In this document: positions 34,256-44,866 of the stretch, piece after piece
Layout of the letters: every line of letters begins with the position of its first letter
Position numbering within the stretch: position 1 is the stretch's first letter
Assembly: GCF_025370785.1 (NCBI RefSeq)
Contig: NZ_JAMXFA010000026.1
Span: 33,007-97,006 of the forward strand
DNA: 64,000 bases
Direction of reading: 5' to 3'
DNA from: Laspinema olomoucense D3b
Lineage (GTDB): Bacteria > Cyanobacteriota > Cyanobacteriia > Cyanobacteriales > Laspinemataceae
The notes under the pieces: generated by a model
The model's database searches: none
What the model was told of the DNA's origin: nothing
Seen by the model: the letters and a program-made list of their open reading frames with translations, nothing else
Position numbers and translations under genes: made by a program

Positions 34256-35947
34256 CTAGTAACCAGGGGATTGCCAATAGCCCTCTTCCTGGGGAACTGT
34301 GGGCTCTATATAGGGGGTAGCCGAGGGGTCAGCGTAGGGGTCCCCATAAGAGTCTACAGAGGGTTCACTCGGGGTCCACTCTGTATATTCCTCCGTGACA
34401 GGAGGTTCGCTAGGGTACTCATCCGCAGCAGGCGGTTCAACCGAGTCCTCGGAATAATAAGAGTCCTCTGGGGAAGACTCCTGAACCGAGGGGGCGGGAT
34501 TCGGGAGAGTTTGTTTAGCCAGCCAATCCCTACCGATCTGAATGGTGATATCCGATCGCAAACTGCCCGTACTTTCCACCCTCACCTCCCCAAGGCCCAG
34601 GGCATCTCGAATCGCCTGGGCACTTTCGAGATCGCCATTTTGAGCAACAATCCGCGTCACCGCTAACGGTTGGTTCCAAGGATTGGAAACATAAACATTC
34701 CAATACCCTTTTTCCGAGAGGTTATTTCGCAACAGATCAACCGCATCCGAGTTATCCGTACTATCTTGAATTGCGACCCGGACATAAGCCGGATCCACGG
34801 AATCATAATGCCTGCCATGAAGGTCGAGATCCAAATGTTCAGCGATCATCGCGTCCAGGCGTTCATAGTTGGGTAACCAGTAACTGGCTTCATATTCCTG
34901 GGGATCGCTGAAATCTCCTGGCACCATTAACATTTGCACATTAGAAGATTCAGTTTGGGCAGCAAAACCCGCTAGAGCAGCGATTTCTTCAATCGTTAAG
35001 TTTGTATCAATGAATTCTTGAACTACCGAGAGGATTTTCGGTAATCGGGTGATGGTATTGATATTGAGGGTTTGATCCATCAGCGATCGCATCATCATTT
35101 GCTGACGCTGGATCCGACCAATATCCCCTAACTTATCGTAGCGAAACCGCAGAAATTGTAGTGCCTCTTTGCCCGCGAGATATTGCTCTCCCTGCTTGAG
35201 ATCGATGTACAGGCGTTGGCTATCATCCTGGTATTTCATATCCACCGGGACATACATCTTGACCCCGCCGAGGGCATCCACTAATTTTTCAACCCCTTGA
35301 ACATTGATGCGAATATAACGGTCTATGCGAACACCGCCGAGGAGTTCATTAACCGCCTTAGCGCTCAGAGCAGGGCCCCCAAAATAGTTGGCATCATTAA
35401 TTTTGCGGACGCCATATCCTTCCACTAAAGTTCGGGTATCTCTGGGGATAGAAAGAACCGTTAACTTATTAGCTTCAGGGTCAAAGCGGACCAACAGCAT
35501 CACATCCGCAAGACCATCCAGGGAATTAACCGGGGCATGGTATCCTAATTCGGGAACCTTCTCTTCTTTGAGGTCAGACGTTAAAACGCTAGTACCTAGG
35601 ATTAAAATGTTAACTGAGCGGGTGAGCTCAGGCAATTTAAGATTGGTCCGCGCCAGATCGCTGTTAGAAAATATAGCTGCATCTTCAGCACTGAGTCGGC
35701 TTTGCATTAAAGGGGTGCTGGACAAAGATACGGCGAGCAAGGCTCCTGCTGTTGCCGAGAGCATTGCCACACCACTTAAGCCAAAACAAAGCCAAAGCCA
35801 ACGTCCCCGATTTTCTTTATTGAGCTTTTTAGTCCGGGGTGTAGCGGTCGGTTCCGCTATCGGGCGTTGCTTGGATACGTTCTGATTTGGCACGGGCTTC
35901 CTCACACACTCAACAATATATCGATCAAATCGGACGAGCATCCTCAC
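34256..35947 (-). CDS. LytR-CpsA-Psr (LCP) family cell-envelope protein
   Basis: A 563-residue LCP-family protein. The cytoplasmic N-terminus is basic, one membrane helix spans about 50-75, and an LCP domain follows with VLSIPRDTRTLVEGYG, KINDANYFGGP and LRFRYDKLGDIGRIQRQQ, whose Arg and Asp residues bind the polyprenyl-pyrophosphate substrate. A LytR_C-like domain follows and then a Pro/Ser/Tyr/Glu-rich tail of about 70 residues. Family members transfer glycopolymers from lipid carriers to peptidoglycan. The frame starts at a GTG; an ATG two codons later (35939-35941) is an equally good start. No glycan biosynthesis genes are adjacent. Confidence 0.92.
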   Translation of the reverse strand: MRMLVRFDRYIVECVRKPVPNQNVSKQRPIAEPTATPRTKKLNKENRGRWLWLCFGLSGVAMLSATAGALLAVSLSSTPLMQSRLSAEDAAIFSNSDLARTNLKLPELTRSVNILILGTSVLTSDLKEEKVPELGYHAPVNSLDGLADVMLLVRFDPEANKLTVLSIPRDTRTLVEGYGVRKINDANYFGGPALSAKAVNELLGGVRIDRYIRINVQGVEKLVDALGGVKMYVPVDMKYQDDSQRLYIDLKQGEQYLAGKEALQFLRFRYDKLGDIGRIQRQQMMMRSLMDQTLNINTITRLPKILSVVQEFIDTNLTIEEIAALAGFAAQTESSNVQMLMVPGDFSDPQEYEASYWLPNYERLDAMIAEHLDLDLHGRHYDSVDPAYVRVAIQDSTDNSDAVDLLRNNLSEKGYWNVYVSNPWNQPLAVTRIVAQNGDLESAQAIRDALGLGEVRVESTGSLRSDITIQIGRDWLAKQTLPNPAPSVQESSPEDSYYSEDSVEPPAADEYPSEPPVTEEYTEWTPSEPSVDSYGDPYADPSATPYIEPTVPQEEGYWQSPGY

Positions 35948-36132
35948 GCTCGATTAGACAAACGGCTGTGGAGGTGTTAAACACCCCGTACCGTTGATTG
36001 GTTGATTGGCTATTTCCTGTTCCCTGGGATTGGGGGGTCGCCGTCTAGCCAGTCATTCGCCGTTGTCGGATCCTAAACCCCAAGTGAGCTTTAGGCATGG
36101 CGATCGCCGGGAACGATCACTCCCGGAGAGGT

Positions 36133-36645
36133 CTAGGATAAATGCTTGCCAACAATTTCCTCAGCGACCTGTGATACTCCCGGTAATCGCAGTGGCCGAC
36201 CTTGCCACAGACGAACCATCAGCCAAATATTTACCACAAAATAGCCCGAGGTTAACACACTACTCATTAATAACAAGGGAATTGTTAGTAATTCCGAACT
36301 TCTTGCGCCGGTTTCCAAGAAAATATATGCGAGTAGCCAACCAAAGGCTAGGGTAATGGCTAGGCGAGAGGCAGCTTTTTGTTCCCGGCTACCTCGGTGG
36401 CGATATAAGGTCCACAAGGCGGGGAAAAAGCCGAGGATGGGGAGGAAGTAGAAAAAGAGTCCTAAATGGGCGAGGTCTTTGTTTTCTAAGTCTTCAGGAG
36501 GCAGGGTGGGGGGGGGACTGTTCAAGTCCTTTTCAGACCAATCCGATGCAGCATAACGAGAGCGAACTCGGCGATCGCTCTCGTCCAGGATTTTAGAAGA
36601 CTGGCGTTTGGGGCCAGCAGGGGAATTAGGCGGAAACTTGGTCAT
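36133..36645 (-). CDS. Small polytopic membrane protein of unknown function
   Basis: A 170-residue protein with a polar Ser/Pro-rich N-terminus of about 55 residues and then three or four membrane helices (LGLFFYFLPILGFFPALWTL, LAITLAFGWLLAYIFLE, LLTIPLLLMSSVLTSGYFVV). It ends in a basic segment. No motif identifies a family. It begins 49 bp after the subtilisin-like protease gene on the same strand, so the two may be co-transcribed. A membrane partner or immunity-like factor for that protease is possible but not supported beyond position. Confidence 0.72.
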   Translation of the reverse strand: MTKFPPNSPAGPKRQSSKILDESDRRVRSRYAASDWSEKDLNSPPPTLPPEDLENKDLAHLGLFFYFLPILGFFPALWTLYRHRGSREQKAASRLAITLAFGWLLAYIFLETGARSSELLTIPLLLMSSVLTSGYFVVNIWLMVRLWQGRPLRLPGVSQVAEEIVGKHLS

Positions 36646-36694
36646 AGCTGGGGAGTCCTAGCCATCAGCGTTTTAGGCATCAGTTTAAGCACTT

Positions 36695-38368
36695 TTAAGG
36701 AGCTGGGGTCGTCCACCAAGCCAAACTGTAAGGTTGGGTGGATTCATTCACTCGATCGCCAAAGTACACCCGGATTTTATAACGGCCTGTTTGGGGAATG
36801 GGGTGATAAATATGTTCGGTACTATCGACCTTGCTAACCGAGGACCAGACACTCTTGCGAACATCGGTTTCATCGGCTGGCATCAGATAGAGTTCTAGGT
36901 TATTCAACCCGCGATCGCGAAACCCTTCCCCCATATCATATTTGTCATTATTATTCTCATCAACCAGATCGACCCACCGACTCCAGGTTAGAGAAATCGA
37001 CACGAAGCGGCCCGCCTCTAAAGGTTGGTCTAAAACATACTCTTGATAACTATTGGCCTCAACCGTGCGATAATCCCACCCGATTCCCGGGACAGCATTT
37101 CCCGGACCCCACTGACCCGCACTAAACTGTTGGTAGGCCCGGTAAGCATTCAGATGGCCCGTTCCCAGGTCTCCATCCAGGGGAATTTCTGGACTGCTAT
37201 AAGCGTCGGAATCTAACCAGGTGCGGTTCTGGTGGGCAAAAACTGTGCGAGTCATTTTTAAATGCTGACCATCGCCAGTATCTTCGATTTTTTCCGCCGA
37301 GTTCATTAAAACAGCTTTCATTACCTCGTGACGGCGGGCATCGAGGGTCCATTGGGGAGTGTTGGCTTGTTGATGGAGTTGGCGATCGCCATATTCTTGC
37401 AACAGGGCGACCGTTGCCGTGACATGAGGGGCCGCAAAACTGGTGCCACTGGTCCGAGTGACTTGACCATCTAAACTCAATAAATCCAAGTTACTGCCTG
37501 GAGCCACCAAGCTGATGGCGCGTCGGTTGTCCACATTCCCCTCTAAGCCAATCAAGCGACTGCTAATGCCACTAAAGGCACCGCCAATATTCGCCAAGTC
37601 TACTTTGGCAAACTTGCCCTCATAGAGCGTCGTAAAGGCGACATTGATGCCATTATAATTATCCGTCGGAATAGGAATGCCCCCGCGTCCTTGATTTCCA
37701 GCCACCACATGAAGCACATTATGGACCCGCGCTGACCAATCCAAACATTGAGTCAGCAGGGCGTTTCCATCTAAAACCGCATTGGGACGCGGATCCAGGT
37801 CTAGGGATTCCCCAAAACTGTAGTTAATCGCCCTCACATCTCCGCTATTTTGTTCAGCCAGATTTTGAGCCGCTAAACATTCTTCCGGTTGTCCACTACG
37901 CTGCAACAAACCGATCCCAGCCGCATAGAGGGTGGCATTTGGGGCAACCCCAGTAAATGCCTTATCCGAACTAATCATCACCGAAGCCACGTGTTCGGCG
38001 TGTTGTTCAGCCGGTTTCATTTGGGGATCATCTGTGGGACTGGTTTTAGCCGGTGCATCCTGCATGAAAACTTGCTGGACGGGGATTTCTCGATAGAGGT
38101 TCGCTTGTTTGTCGAGGCCAAATTTTCGAGGGCGGCCAATGTCTACTTGACCGATCGCAATTTTTCTCCCGGTTAAGTTATAGGGCGCATCATGCAGCCG
38201 ACGAGCATCAATGCCGATTTCACTAATTGAAGTGGGAAGGGCAACGGCGGGAATTCCCATTAAAGCCATACTGACGCCGCCGACGAGTCCGCTTAACCCA
38301 GTCCGAAATTTTAAGCGCGTTCCCGTTACTGCTCCACACACCAACCAATAATTAGGGAGTTTCTTCAT
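36695..38368 (-). CDS. Subtilisin-like (S8) serine protease, exported
   Basis: A 557-residue protease. A signal-like segment near residues 22-45 is followed by an S8 catalytic domain: Asp76 in IAIGQVDIGRP, His126 in EQHAEHVASVM, oxyanion Asn225 in VVAGNQGRGG and Ser310 in SGTSFAAPHV. A C-terminal beta domain of some 160 residues contains an acidic, possibly Ca-binding stretch (VDENNNDKYDMGEG). It is predicted to act in the periplasm or outside. Its start codon lies just 33 bp from the oppositely oriented rpe gene. Confidence 0.92.
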   Translation of the reverse strand: MKKLPNYWLVCGAVTGTRLKFRTGLSGLVGGVSMALMGIPAVALPTSISEIGIDARRLHDAPYNLTGRKIAIGQVDIGRPRKFGLDKQANLYREIPVQQVFMQDAPAKTSPTDDPQMKPAEQHAEHVASVMISSDKAFTGVAPNATLYAAGIGLLQRSGQPEECLAAQNLAEQNSGDVRAINYSFGESLDLDPRPNAVLDGNALLTQCLDWSARVHNVLHVVAGNQGRGGIPIPTDNYNGINVAFTTLYEGKFAKVDLANIGGAFSGISSRLIGLEGNVDNRRAISLVAPGSNLDLLSLDGQVTRTSGTSFAAPHVTATVALLQEYGDRQLHQQANTPQWTLDARRHEVMKAVLMNSAEKIEDTGDGQHLKMTRTVFAHQNRTWLDSDAYSSPEIPLDGDLGTGHLNAYRAYQQFSAGQWGPGNAVPGIGWDYRTVEANSYQEYVLDQPLEAGRFVSISLTWSRWVDLVDENNNDKYDMGEGFRDRGLNNLELYLMPADETDVRKSVWSSVSKVDSTEHIYHPIPQTGRYKIRVYFGDRVNESTQPYSLAWWTTPAP

Positions 38369-38401
38369 ATTTTGTTAAACTGAATACGACTTGACGGACG
38401 G

Positions 38402-39136
38402 ATGAAATATTTGTTAGCCATGACCCAAACGCAATCAAACAAACCTATTGTCGTTGCTCCCTCCATCCTATCAGCAGATTTTAGTCGTCTGGGAGAGGAA
38501 GTACAGGCCATCGATCGCGCTGGGGCAGATTGGATCCATGTTGATGTCATGGATGGCCGGTTTGTCCCCAATATTACGATTGGCCCTCTCGTGGTCCAAG
38601 CCCTTCGTCCTGTGACATCCAAGCCCTTGGATGTGCATTTGATGATTGTTGAACCGGAACGGTATGTCGAGGATTTTGCTAAAGCCGGGGCCGATATTAT
38701 TTCGGTTCATGCCGAACACAATGCCTCCCCTCACCTCCACCGGACCCTCGGTCAAATTAAAGAACTCGGCAAACAAGCTGGTGTGGTCCTCAATCCTTCC
38801 ACGCCGTTGGAGTTGATCGAATACGTTCTGGATCTGTGCGATTTGGTGTTGATCATGAGCGTTAACCCCGGTTTTGGCGGTCAAAGTTTTATCCCCGGTG
38901 TGGTTCCCAAAATCCGGAAGCTGCGCCAGATGTGCGATGAGCGCGGTTTAGACCCCTGGATTGAAGTCGATGGCGGTCTCAAAGGAAACAATTCCTGGCA
39001 AGTCATCGAAGCCGGTGCGAATGCGATTGTTGCTGGTTCCGCCGTGTTTGGTGCTCCGGACTATCAAAAGGCGATCGAAGGGATTCGCCATAGCCAGCGT
39101 CCGGCCCTGGAAGCGCAACCGTTGGCCGCAGTGTAG
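38402..39136 (+). CDS. rpe: Ribulose-phosphate 3-epimerase
   Basis: A 244-residue TIM-barrel enzyme converting ribulose 5-phosphate and xylulose 5-phosphate in the Calvin and pentose phosphate cycles. Family signatures are [58 protein letters not shown] and WIEVDGGL, with the metal-binding His and Asp residues present. The second Met (38420, MTQTQSNKP) gives the usual family length and may be the real start; the upstream GACGGACGG could serve the first. A strong terminator follows 35 bp downstream, so the gene is monocistronic. Confidence 0.96.
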   Translation: MKYLLAMTQTQSNKPIVVAPSILSADFSRLGEEVQAIDRAGADWIHVDVMDGRFVPNITIGPLVVQALRPVTSKPLDVHLMIVEPERYVEDFAKAGADIISVHAEHNASPHLHRTLGQIKELGKQAGVVLNPSTPLELIEYVLDLCDLVLIMSVNPGFGGQSFIPGVVPKIRKLRQMCDERGLDPWIEVDGGLKGNNSWQVIEAGANAIVAGSAVFGAPDYQKAIEGIRHSQRPALEAQPLAAV

Positions 39137-39170
39137 TGACAGCAGCGGATTGCTTCTAATCCGGACCCGT

Positions 39171-39210
39171 GGAAGCGAAACGACGCAATCGAATCGCTTC
39201 CTTTATTTTT
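39171..39210 (+). terminator. Rho-independent terminator of rpe
   Basis: GGAAGCGA (39171-39178) pairs perfectly with TCGCTTCC (39194-39201), and TTTATTTTT follows directly. It stands 35 bp past the rpe stop. Confidence 0.87.
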
Positions 39211-40183
39211 GAGCAATTTTGTGGCTGATTTTTGACAGAAATAGATCCCGATGGTGCTTGAGTGCTGATCCCGGTGGCTACCCCGAGGACTTACCCATCA
39301 CCTTGATCGGGATTTATAGAAAAAAAAATCCTATTTTGGGGGGAGGGACAAAGCATCCTCCTGTCCCTCTGGGGATGAAGCGGTTGATTTGAGGATTGGC
39401 TCTTCCCATCGCTCGGATTCAGGCAGGAATGGCCTGTGGCGATCGCGTTACATCGGAAAGCGCGTGTAAGTCCTGTTCTCCTTAAAAAGGGGCGGGGTAG
39501 AATAAGAGGGGAGGAGTTTGAGCCGGGGAAATCTGTCCGATGATTCACCCTAGTTCAGTCAAGGTATTGACCCGGGCTAACTCACTGATTCACTCGGCTT
39601 GTATGAGGATTAATCTCTCCTTCGATCGCCACTGGCTGACGCAAAATCTATTTTTGAAGTATGAGAGGGAGTCTCTATCAATTGGAGCATTCTGGGGGAC
39701 TCTCTTTCGCCAAAATAGAGGTGTGCTTCCCTTGGATTACCCACGAGAATGATTTGAACTGATCTATAGCAGCTAACGGCGTCAGCGCTTTTCGGGCAAT
39801 GGATCCCAAGGTGAATGGCCAGAAAATATCCTTAAAAAAATGATAAAATTAAAATCAATTCAGAGGGCGGAAATTAAGACTAACCAACCTATGGAAAACC
39901 CGGGGATAGATTACACAGAAAACAATAGAGATGGCCGAATTATTCCCCTATTGATTAGGAACCCCCCGGATGGGAATCGGTCAGTTCCTCTAAAGAGGAA
40001 ACAAAAAGACTCTATTTCTGTGGACCAACGAGGGGTAAATCGCTCTAGGGACAGAAAGACCTTAAACTCCCACGCCGAGGCGCGATCGCTCGCCACGCTA
40101 AACTAAAAGACGTTGCTGCAAATATGGACGCGCAGGTAAGGCTCCTGCCCAGAGCGCGGGCTAGCTAACTCAGAGGGCAGAAT
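39211..40183. other. Gene-free region before the hybrid kinase
   Basis: About 970 bases with several short frames (at 39291-39548, 39540-39752 and 39840-40106), none with family resemblance. A small palindrome TTCCTCT-AA-AGAGGAA lies at 39985-40000, and a GCAGG/CCTGC hairpin near 40130. The hybrid kinase promoter should lie in the last part. Nothing else was recognised. Confidence 0.4.
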
Positions 40184-43100
40184 ATGTTCTGGAAATTCAA
40201 GCGCTCCCATCTGCTAAATTATGGCGCTGCTACCGCATCAGTGGCGATCGCCTTGGTGCTGACTCAACTGCTATTCCCACTGATTGAAGTGACTCCCTCC
40301 GTCCTGTTTTTTGCGGCGGTGGTGGTCGCTGCTCGATATGGGGGAATCGGACCGGGGTTATTTGCAACCTTGCTCTCGGCAGCGACGATTGACCATTTTT
40401 TTACAAATTCCCCTTTTACCTGGAGCATAGGATGGGATGATCTGCTCTGGGTGGGGGTATTAAGTTTGGTGACGGTTCTGATTCATGCCCTCAACCAGTC
40501 TAAACGGGCCGCTGTAGAGGAATTACAAAAAAAACAAGAGTTTTTGCAGGTGATGACGGATTCCTTACCTGTGGCAATTTCTTATGTGGATGCTTTAGAA
40601 CTCTATCGTTTCAACAATCAACGCTACGAGGAGTGGTTTAGACATTCGCGGGATTTTCTGGCAGGGAAGCACCTTAAGGAGATTCTGGGAGAGGCGGCCT
40701 ATCAAGTGATTCGGCCTTATGTCAAGGTGGCGTTATCGGGACAGTCTGTGACTTATGAAACCCACCTTCCCTATCACGAGGGAGGGTCCCGTTATATTCG
40801 GGCGACCTACGTTCCGGACTGGGGTTACCGCCAAGAGGTCAAAGGATTTATTGCTTTTATTGAAGATATTACCCAACAACGGAAGGCGGAAGATAGCCTG
40901 CGGGAGTCCCAACAGCGGAGTAAATTAGCCCTAGAGGCGGCTCAAATGGGAACTTGGGAATGGAACCTCAAAACGGGGAAGGTGAAGCGATCGGCGATGG
41001 TGGCGCGGATTTTTGGCAGCGACCAGGGCAGTTTTGATGGAACCTACGAAGCTTTTGTGCAAGGGATTTATCCCGAGGACCGCCCCAGTTTCCAGGAAGC
41101 GGTTCAAGAGGCGATCGCCAATCGTACTGATTATCAAATAGAATTTCGGATTCCCAGAGGCCATCTGGGGATCCGCTGGGTGTTATGTAAGGGTCAAGTG
41201 TTGTTGGATCAGGATGGGGAGCCTCTGCGGGCGCTGGGGGTCTGCATGGATGTGACGGAAAGTCGGTATGCTTCGGAAGCACTCCGGGTGAGTGAAGAAC
41301 GCTTTCGGCACATCTATGAGTCGAATTTGATTGGATTAGTTTTTGGCGATCGCAATGGCAATATTAGCGAAGCGAACAATGCGTTTTTAAATATTGTGGG
41401 CTACAGCCCGGAAGATTTGCGATCGCGGCGGGTGATTTGGCAGAATCTTAACCCCTTTGCTCACAGTGATGATGAGGAAATGACCGTCAGTGGGATGCAA
41501 GGAGTGGCAACCCCGACGGAAACGGAATTAATTCGCAAAGATGGTCGGCGCGTCCCGGTTTTGATGGGCCAAGTGCCTTTACAAGACTACACCAATATGG
41601 GGATCAGCTTTGTTCTGGACCTGAGCGAACGCAAACAAGTTCAAGCGGCTTTAAGTGAAAGTGAAGAACGTCTCCGCCTCGCTTTGGAAGCGGCCCACAT
41701 GGGAATGTGGGATTGGGATATCGCTACGGGCAGAATTGCTCAGTCTGAGATTGTCGATCGCTTATTGGGGTTGGAAGTGGGTAGCTTTGGGGGGACCTAC
41801 AATAGCTTAATCAAAATCGTTCATCCCGATGATCGGGCGCGATTCAATGCTCACGCGATCGCCACGATGGAACGAGGTCAAGATTTTAATGTGGAATTCC
41901 GGGTGGTGAAGCGCGATGGCACCGTTGCCTGGGTCGCCAGTATTGGCAAACGACTCCCGGATAAAGCCAAAAATAGCGATCGCTTGATCGGGGTCTGCAT
42001 GGATATCACCGAACGCAAGCAAATCGAACAGGAACTCTACCGTCGTGAACAGGAATTCAAAGCCCTGGCCGAAAATGCCCCAGATATTATTGCGCGGATG
42101 GATTCGGAAGGGCGCTATCAGTATGTGAATCACGCGATCGAACAAGTAACGGGCATTTCCCAGAATGCCTTTATCGGCAAAACCTTCTCGGAATTGGGCT
42201 TCCCCGAGGAAATCGATACTTTGTGGAAACAAAGCGTGAGCGAAGTCCTCGCCACGGCAAAAGAGGGGATTGTGGAAGGCTATTTACCCACCCCGAAGGG
42301 AACGCGATACTATCAATCTCGATTGGTTCCCGAACAGGCTCTCGATGGGTCCCTGGACCATGCCATCTGCATCAGTCGGGACATCACGGACTTTAAACAA
42401 ACCCAAGAAGCTTTACGGGAAACAAATCAAACCCTCAAAGCCCTGATTCAAGCTTGCCCCTTGGCGGTGATGGTGTTGGAGCCCACGGGGAAGGTAAAAA
42501 TGTGGAATAAAAGCGCCGAGCGAATTTTGGGCTGGAGTGAAGCGGAAGTGATCGGGCGTCAATTCCCGGCTATCCCCTCCGAAAGACGGGAGGAGTTCCA
42601 AGAAAATATTTCCGCTACCCTAGCGGGGAATTCTTTAATGGGCGCGGAAACTCGTCGTCTGACTAAAGCCGGAAAGCAAATTGATGTGGCTATCTGGACG
42701 GCTCCTTTGCGGGATGCTAAGGTCCAGGTGAGCTACCTGTCAATCTTGGCTGATATTAGCGATCGCAAGCAAGCTGAAGAAGCCCTGCGCGACAGTGAGG
42801 AACGCTTCCGCACCTTGGTCAACTCGATGGATGACATCGTTTTCACTTTGGATCGTCAAGGTCGGCATACAGCGATTTTTGGCCGCTGGTTCGAGCGCAC
42901 CCAAATCCTGCCGGAAAACTTTCTCGGCAAAAGCGCTGGGGATCTGTTTGGTCCGGAAGCGGCAGCCATTCATAACGATGCGAATCAAAAAGCCCTGACT
43001 GGGGAGAGCGTGATCTATGAATGGAGTTTCCAGACGGATGCTGGCACTCAATACTGTCAAACTTCTCTCTCTCCCTTGCTCGATCGCCAGGGTCGAGTCA

Positions 43101-44866
43101 CGGGAATTGTCGGGGTGGGACGCGATATTACTCCCCGGCACCAAGCGGAACAACGGCAATATTTCCTGGCGGAGGTATCTTCGGTTTTGGCTTCTTCCCT
43201 GGACTACCCGACAACCCTCATGAGTTTGGCGAATCTGGTGGTGCCGATGATCGCCGATTACTGCGTCATTTATATTGTGGAGGATGGCGGACAAATCTCG
43301 GGATTGGCGATGGCTCATACGGATCGGGCCCAGGAGGCGTTGTTGCGTGAGATGGAAGAGTATTATCCTCTGGACTTAAATCATGATGATGGAATTGTCC
43401 AGGTTGTCTCCTCGGGTAAGCCGATCTTGATTCCGGAATTGACTGATTCTATGCGGGTTGCAGCAGCTCGGGATCCGGAACATCTTAGGCTGATGCGCCA
43501 ATTGGGCTGTCAGTCCTGTACCATTGTCCCCTTGGTGGCTCGGGGTCGGACTTTGGGTGCGATTAGCTTTAATATTGCGGAATCGGGGCGGCGGTACAAA
43601 CCCGAGGATCTGATGTTGGCGGAGGAATTGGCGCGGCGGGCGGGGTTTGCCATTGATAATGCTCGGTTGTATCGCGAGTCCCAGGAAGCTAACCGGATGA
43701 AGGATGAGTTTTTGGCGATCGTCTCTCACGAGTTGCGAACGCCGTTGAATGCGATGTTAGGTTGGGCGCAGTTACTGCGCACTCGCAAGTTTGACGAGGC
43801 GACAACGGAGCGAGCATTAGAGACAATTGAGCGTAATGCCCGGGTTCAAACCCAGTTGATTGAGGATTTACTCGATGTTTCCCGGATTCTGCGGGGGAAG
43901 GTGGCTCTGAGTTTGGAGCCGGTGGATTTGAGTGTGGCGATTTCTTCGGCGATCGAGTCTTTGCGTCCCAGTGCTGAGGCTAAGCAGATTAAGCTCATCC
44001 AGAATGTCAATGACTCGGTGGGGGTGGTTTCGGGGGATATTAATCGGATTCAGCAGGTGGTGTGGAATTTGCTCTCGAATGCGATTAAGTTTACTCCAAG
44101 TGAGGGACGGGTTGAGGTCCGGTTGAGGCGATCGCGCAATTTTGCCATTTTGGAAGTGGTGGACACGGGAATGGGGATAGCACCGGACTTTTTGCCGTTT
44201 GTATTTGAGCGGTTCCGGCAGGCTGATAGTACCACGACGCGCTCTTACGGGGGTTTGGGTTTAGGATTGGCGATCGTCCGTCATTTGTTGGAAATGCATG
44301 GGGGCAGTATTCGGGCTTACAGTGAGGGAACGGGCAAGGGCGCAACTTTTACGGTGACTTTACCTCTGTTACAACGCCGACTCGGGAATGAAACTGTGGC
44401 GGATGGTTCGGATGTGATTCCTGATGATTCTAATCCGGCGGATGATGACCTGCTTTTAGCGGGGTTGCGAGTGCTGGTGGTGGAGGATGAAGCGGATACT
44501 CTGGAGTTTTTGATGACTACCCTGGAAATGGCTGGGGCGATCGTCCGGGGGGTGTCCTCGGCAACTCAAGCATTAGCGGCGATCGCTGAGGACAAACCCG
44601 ATGTTTTGGTCAGTGATATTGGGATGCCTGAATTGGATGGGTATTCTTTGATCCGGCAAGTGAGAAGTCAAGAGTCTGATTCGGAGCCGGTCCTTCCGGC
44701 ATTGGCACTTACTGCTTATGCCCGGGATAGCGATCGCGCCCGCGCTCTGAATGCTGGCTTTCACCAACATCTCTCTAAACCCATTCAACCCGATCGCCTG
44801 ATTAGGGTGGTCAAAAATTTGGCAGTTCAAAGGATAAAGGAGGTCCCAGAGAGCGGCGGGGTTTGA
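40184..44866 (+). CDS. Membrane hybrid histidine kinase with seven PAS domains
   Basis: A 1560-residue sensor. N-terminal membrane helices of DUF4118/KdpD type (about 10-105) come first. Then seven PAS domains begin near residues 115, 239, 366, 490, 616, 743 and 867, each followed by a PAC-like ITERKQ-type end. A GAF domain spans about 989-1165. HisKA has its His near 1182 (IVSHELRTPLNAML), and the HATPase carries GLGLGLAIVRH. A C-terminal receiver (about 1428-1545) has its Asp in VLVSDIGMPELDG. The second and fourth PAS domains are close relatives (LEAAQMGTWEWNLKTGK against LEAAHMGMWDWDIATGR). It should integrate several signals and phosphorylate its own receiver or an unlinked regulator. 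The ligands are unknown. Confidence 0.93.
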   Translation: MFWKFKRSHLLNYGAATASVAIALVLTQLLFPLIEVTPSVLFFAAVVVAARYGGIGPGLFATLLSAATIDHFFTNSPFTWSIGWDDLLWVGVLSLVTVLIHALNQSKRAAVEELQKKQEFLQVMTDSLPVAISYVDALELYRFNNQRYEEWFRHSRDFLAGKHLKEILGEAAYQVIRPYVKVALSGQSVTYETHLPYHEGGSRYIRATYVPDWGYRQEVKGFIAFIEDITQQRKAEDSLRESQQRSKLALEAAQMGTWEWNLKTGKVKRSAMVARIFGSDQGSFDGTYEAFVQGIYPEDRPSFQEAVQEAIANRTDYQIEFRIPRGHLGIRWVLCKGQVLLDQDGEPLRALGVCMDVTESRYASEALRVSEERFRHIYESNLIGLVFGDRNGNISEANNAFLNIVGYSPEDLRSRRVIWQNLNPFAHSDDEEMTVSGMQGVATPTETELIRKDGRRVPVLMGQVPLQDYTNMGISFVLDLSERKQVQAALSESEERLRLALEAAHMGMWDWDIATGRIAQSEIVDRLLGLEVGSFGGTYNSLIKIVHPDDRARFNAHAIATMERGQDFNVEFRVVKRDGTVAWVASIGKRLPDKAKNSDRLIGVCMDITERKQIEQELYRREQEFKALAENAPDIIARMDSEGRYQYVNHAIEQVTGISQNAFIGKTFSELGFPEEIDTLWKQSVSEVLATAKEGIVEGYLPTPKGTRYYQSRLVPEQALDGSLDHAICISRDITDFKQTQEALRETNQTLKALIQACPLAVMVLEPTGKVKMWNKSAERILGWSEAEVIGRQFPAIPSERREEFQENISATLAGNSLMGAETRRLTKAGKQIDVAIWTAPLRDAKVQVSYLSILADISDRKQAEEALRDSEERFRTLVNSMDDIVFTLDRQGRHTAIFGRWFERTQILPENFLGKSAGDLFGPEAAAIHNDANQKALTGESVIYEWSFQTDAGTQYCQTSLSPLLDRQGRVTGIVGVGRDITPRHQAEQRQYFLAEVSSVLASSLDYPTTLMSLANLVVPMIADYCVIYIVEDGGQISGLAMAHTDRAQEALLREMEEYYPLDLNHDDGIVQVVSSGKPILIPELTDSMRVAAARDPEHLRLMRQLGCQSCTIVPLVARGRTLGAISFNIAESGRRYKPEDLMLAEELARRAGFAIDNARLYRESQEANRMKDEFLAIVSHELRTPLNAMLGWAQLLRTRKFDEATTERALETIERNARVQTQLIEDLLDVSRILRGKVALSLEPVDLSVAISSAIESLRPSAEAKQIKLIQNVNDSVGVVSGDINRIQQVVWNLLSNAIKFTPSEGRVEVRLRRSRNFAILEVVDTGMGIAPDFLPFVFERFRQADSTTTRSYGGLGLGLAIVRHLLEMHGGSIRAYSEGTGKGATFTVTLPLLQRRLGNETVADGSDVIPDDSNPADDDLLLAGLRVLVVEDEADTLEFLMTTLEMAGAIVRGVSSATQALAAIAEDKPDVLVSDIGMPELDGYSLIRQVRSQESDSEPVLPALALTAYARDSDRARALNAGFHQHLSKPIQPDRLIRVVKNLAVQRIKEVPESGGV

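Noticed and set aside
42740..43318. 192-codon open frame antisense to the hybrid kinase
   Set aside because: It mirrors a PAS-coding region with strong codon bias on the other strand; its translation shows no family pattern and it lacks a ribosome-binding site.
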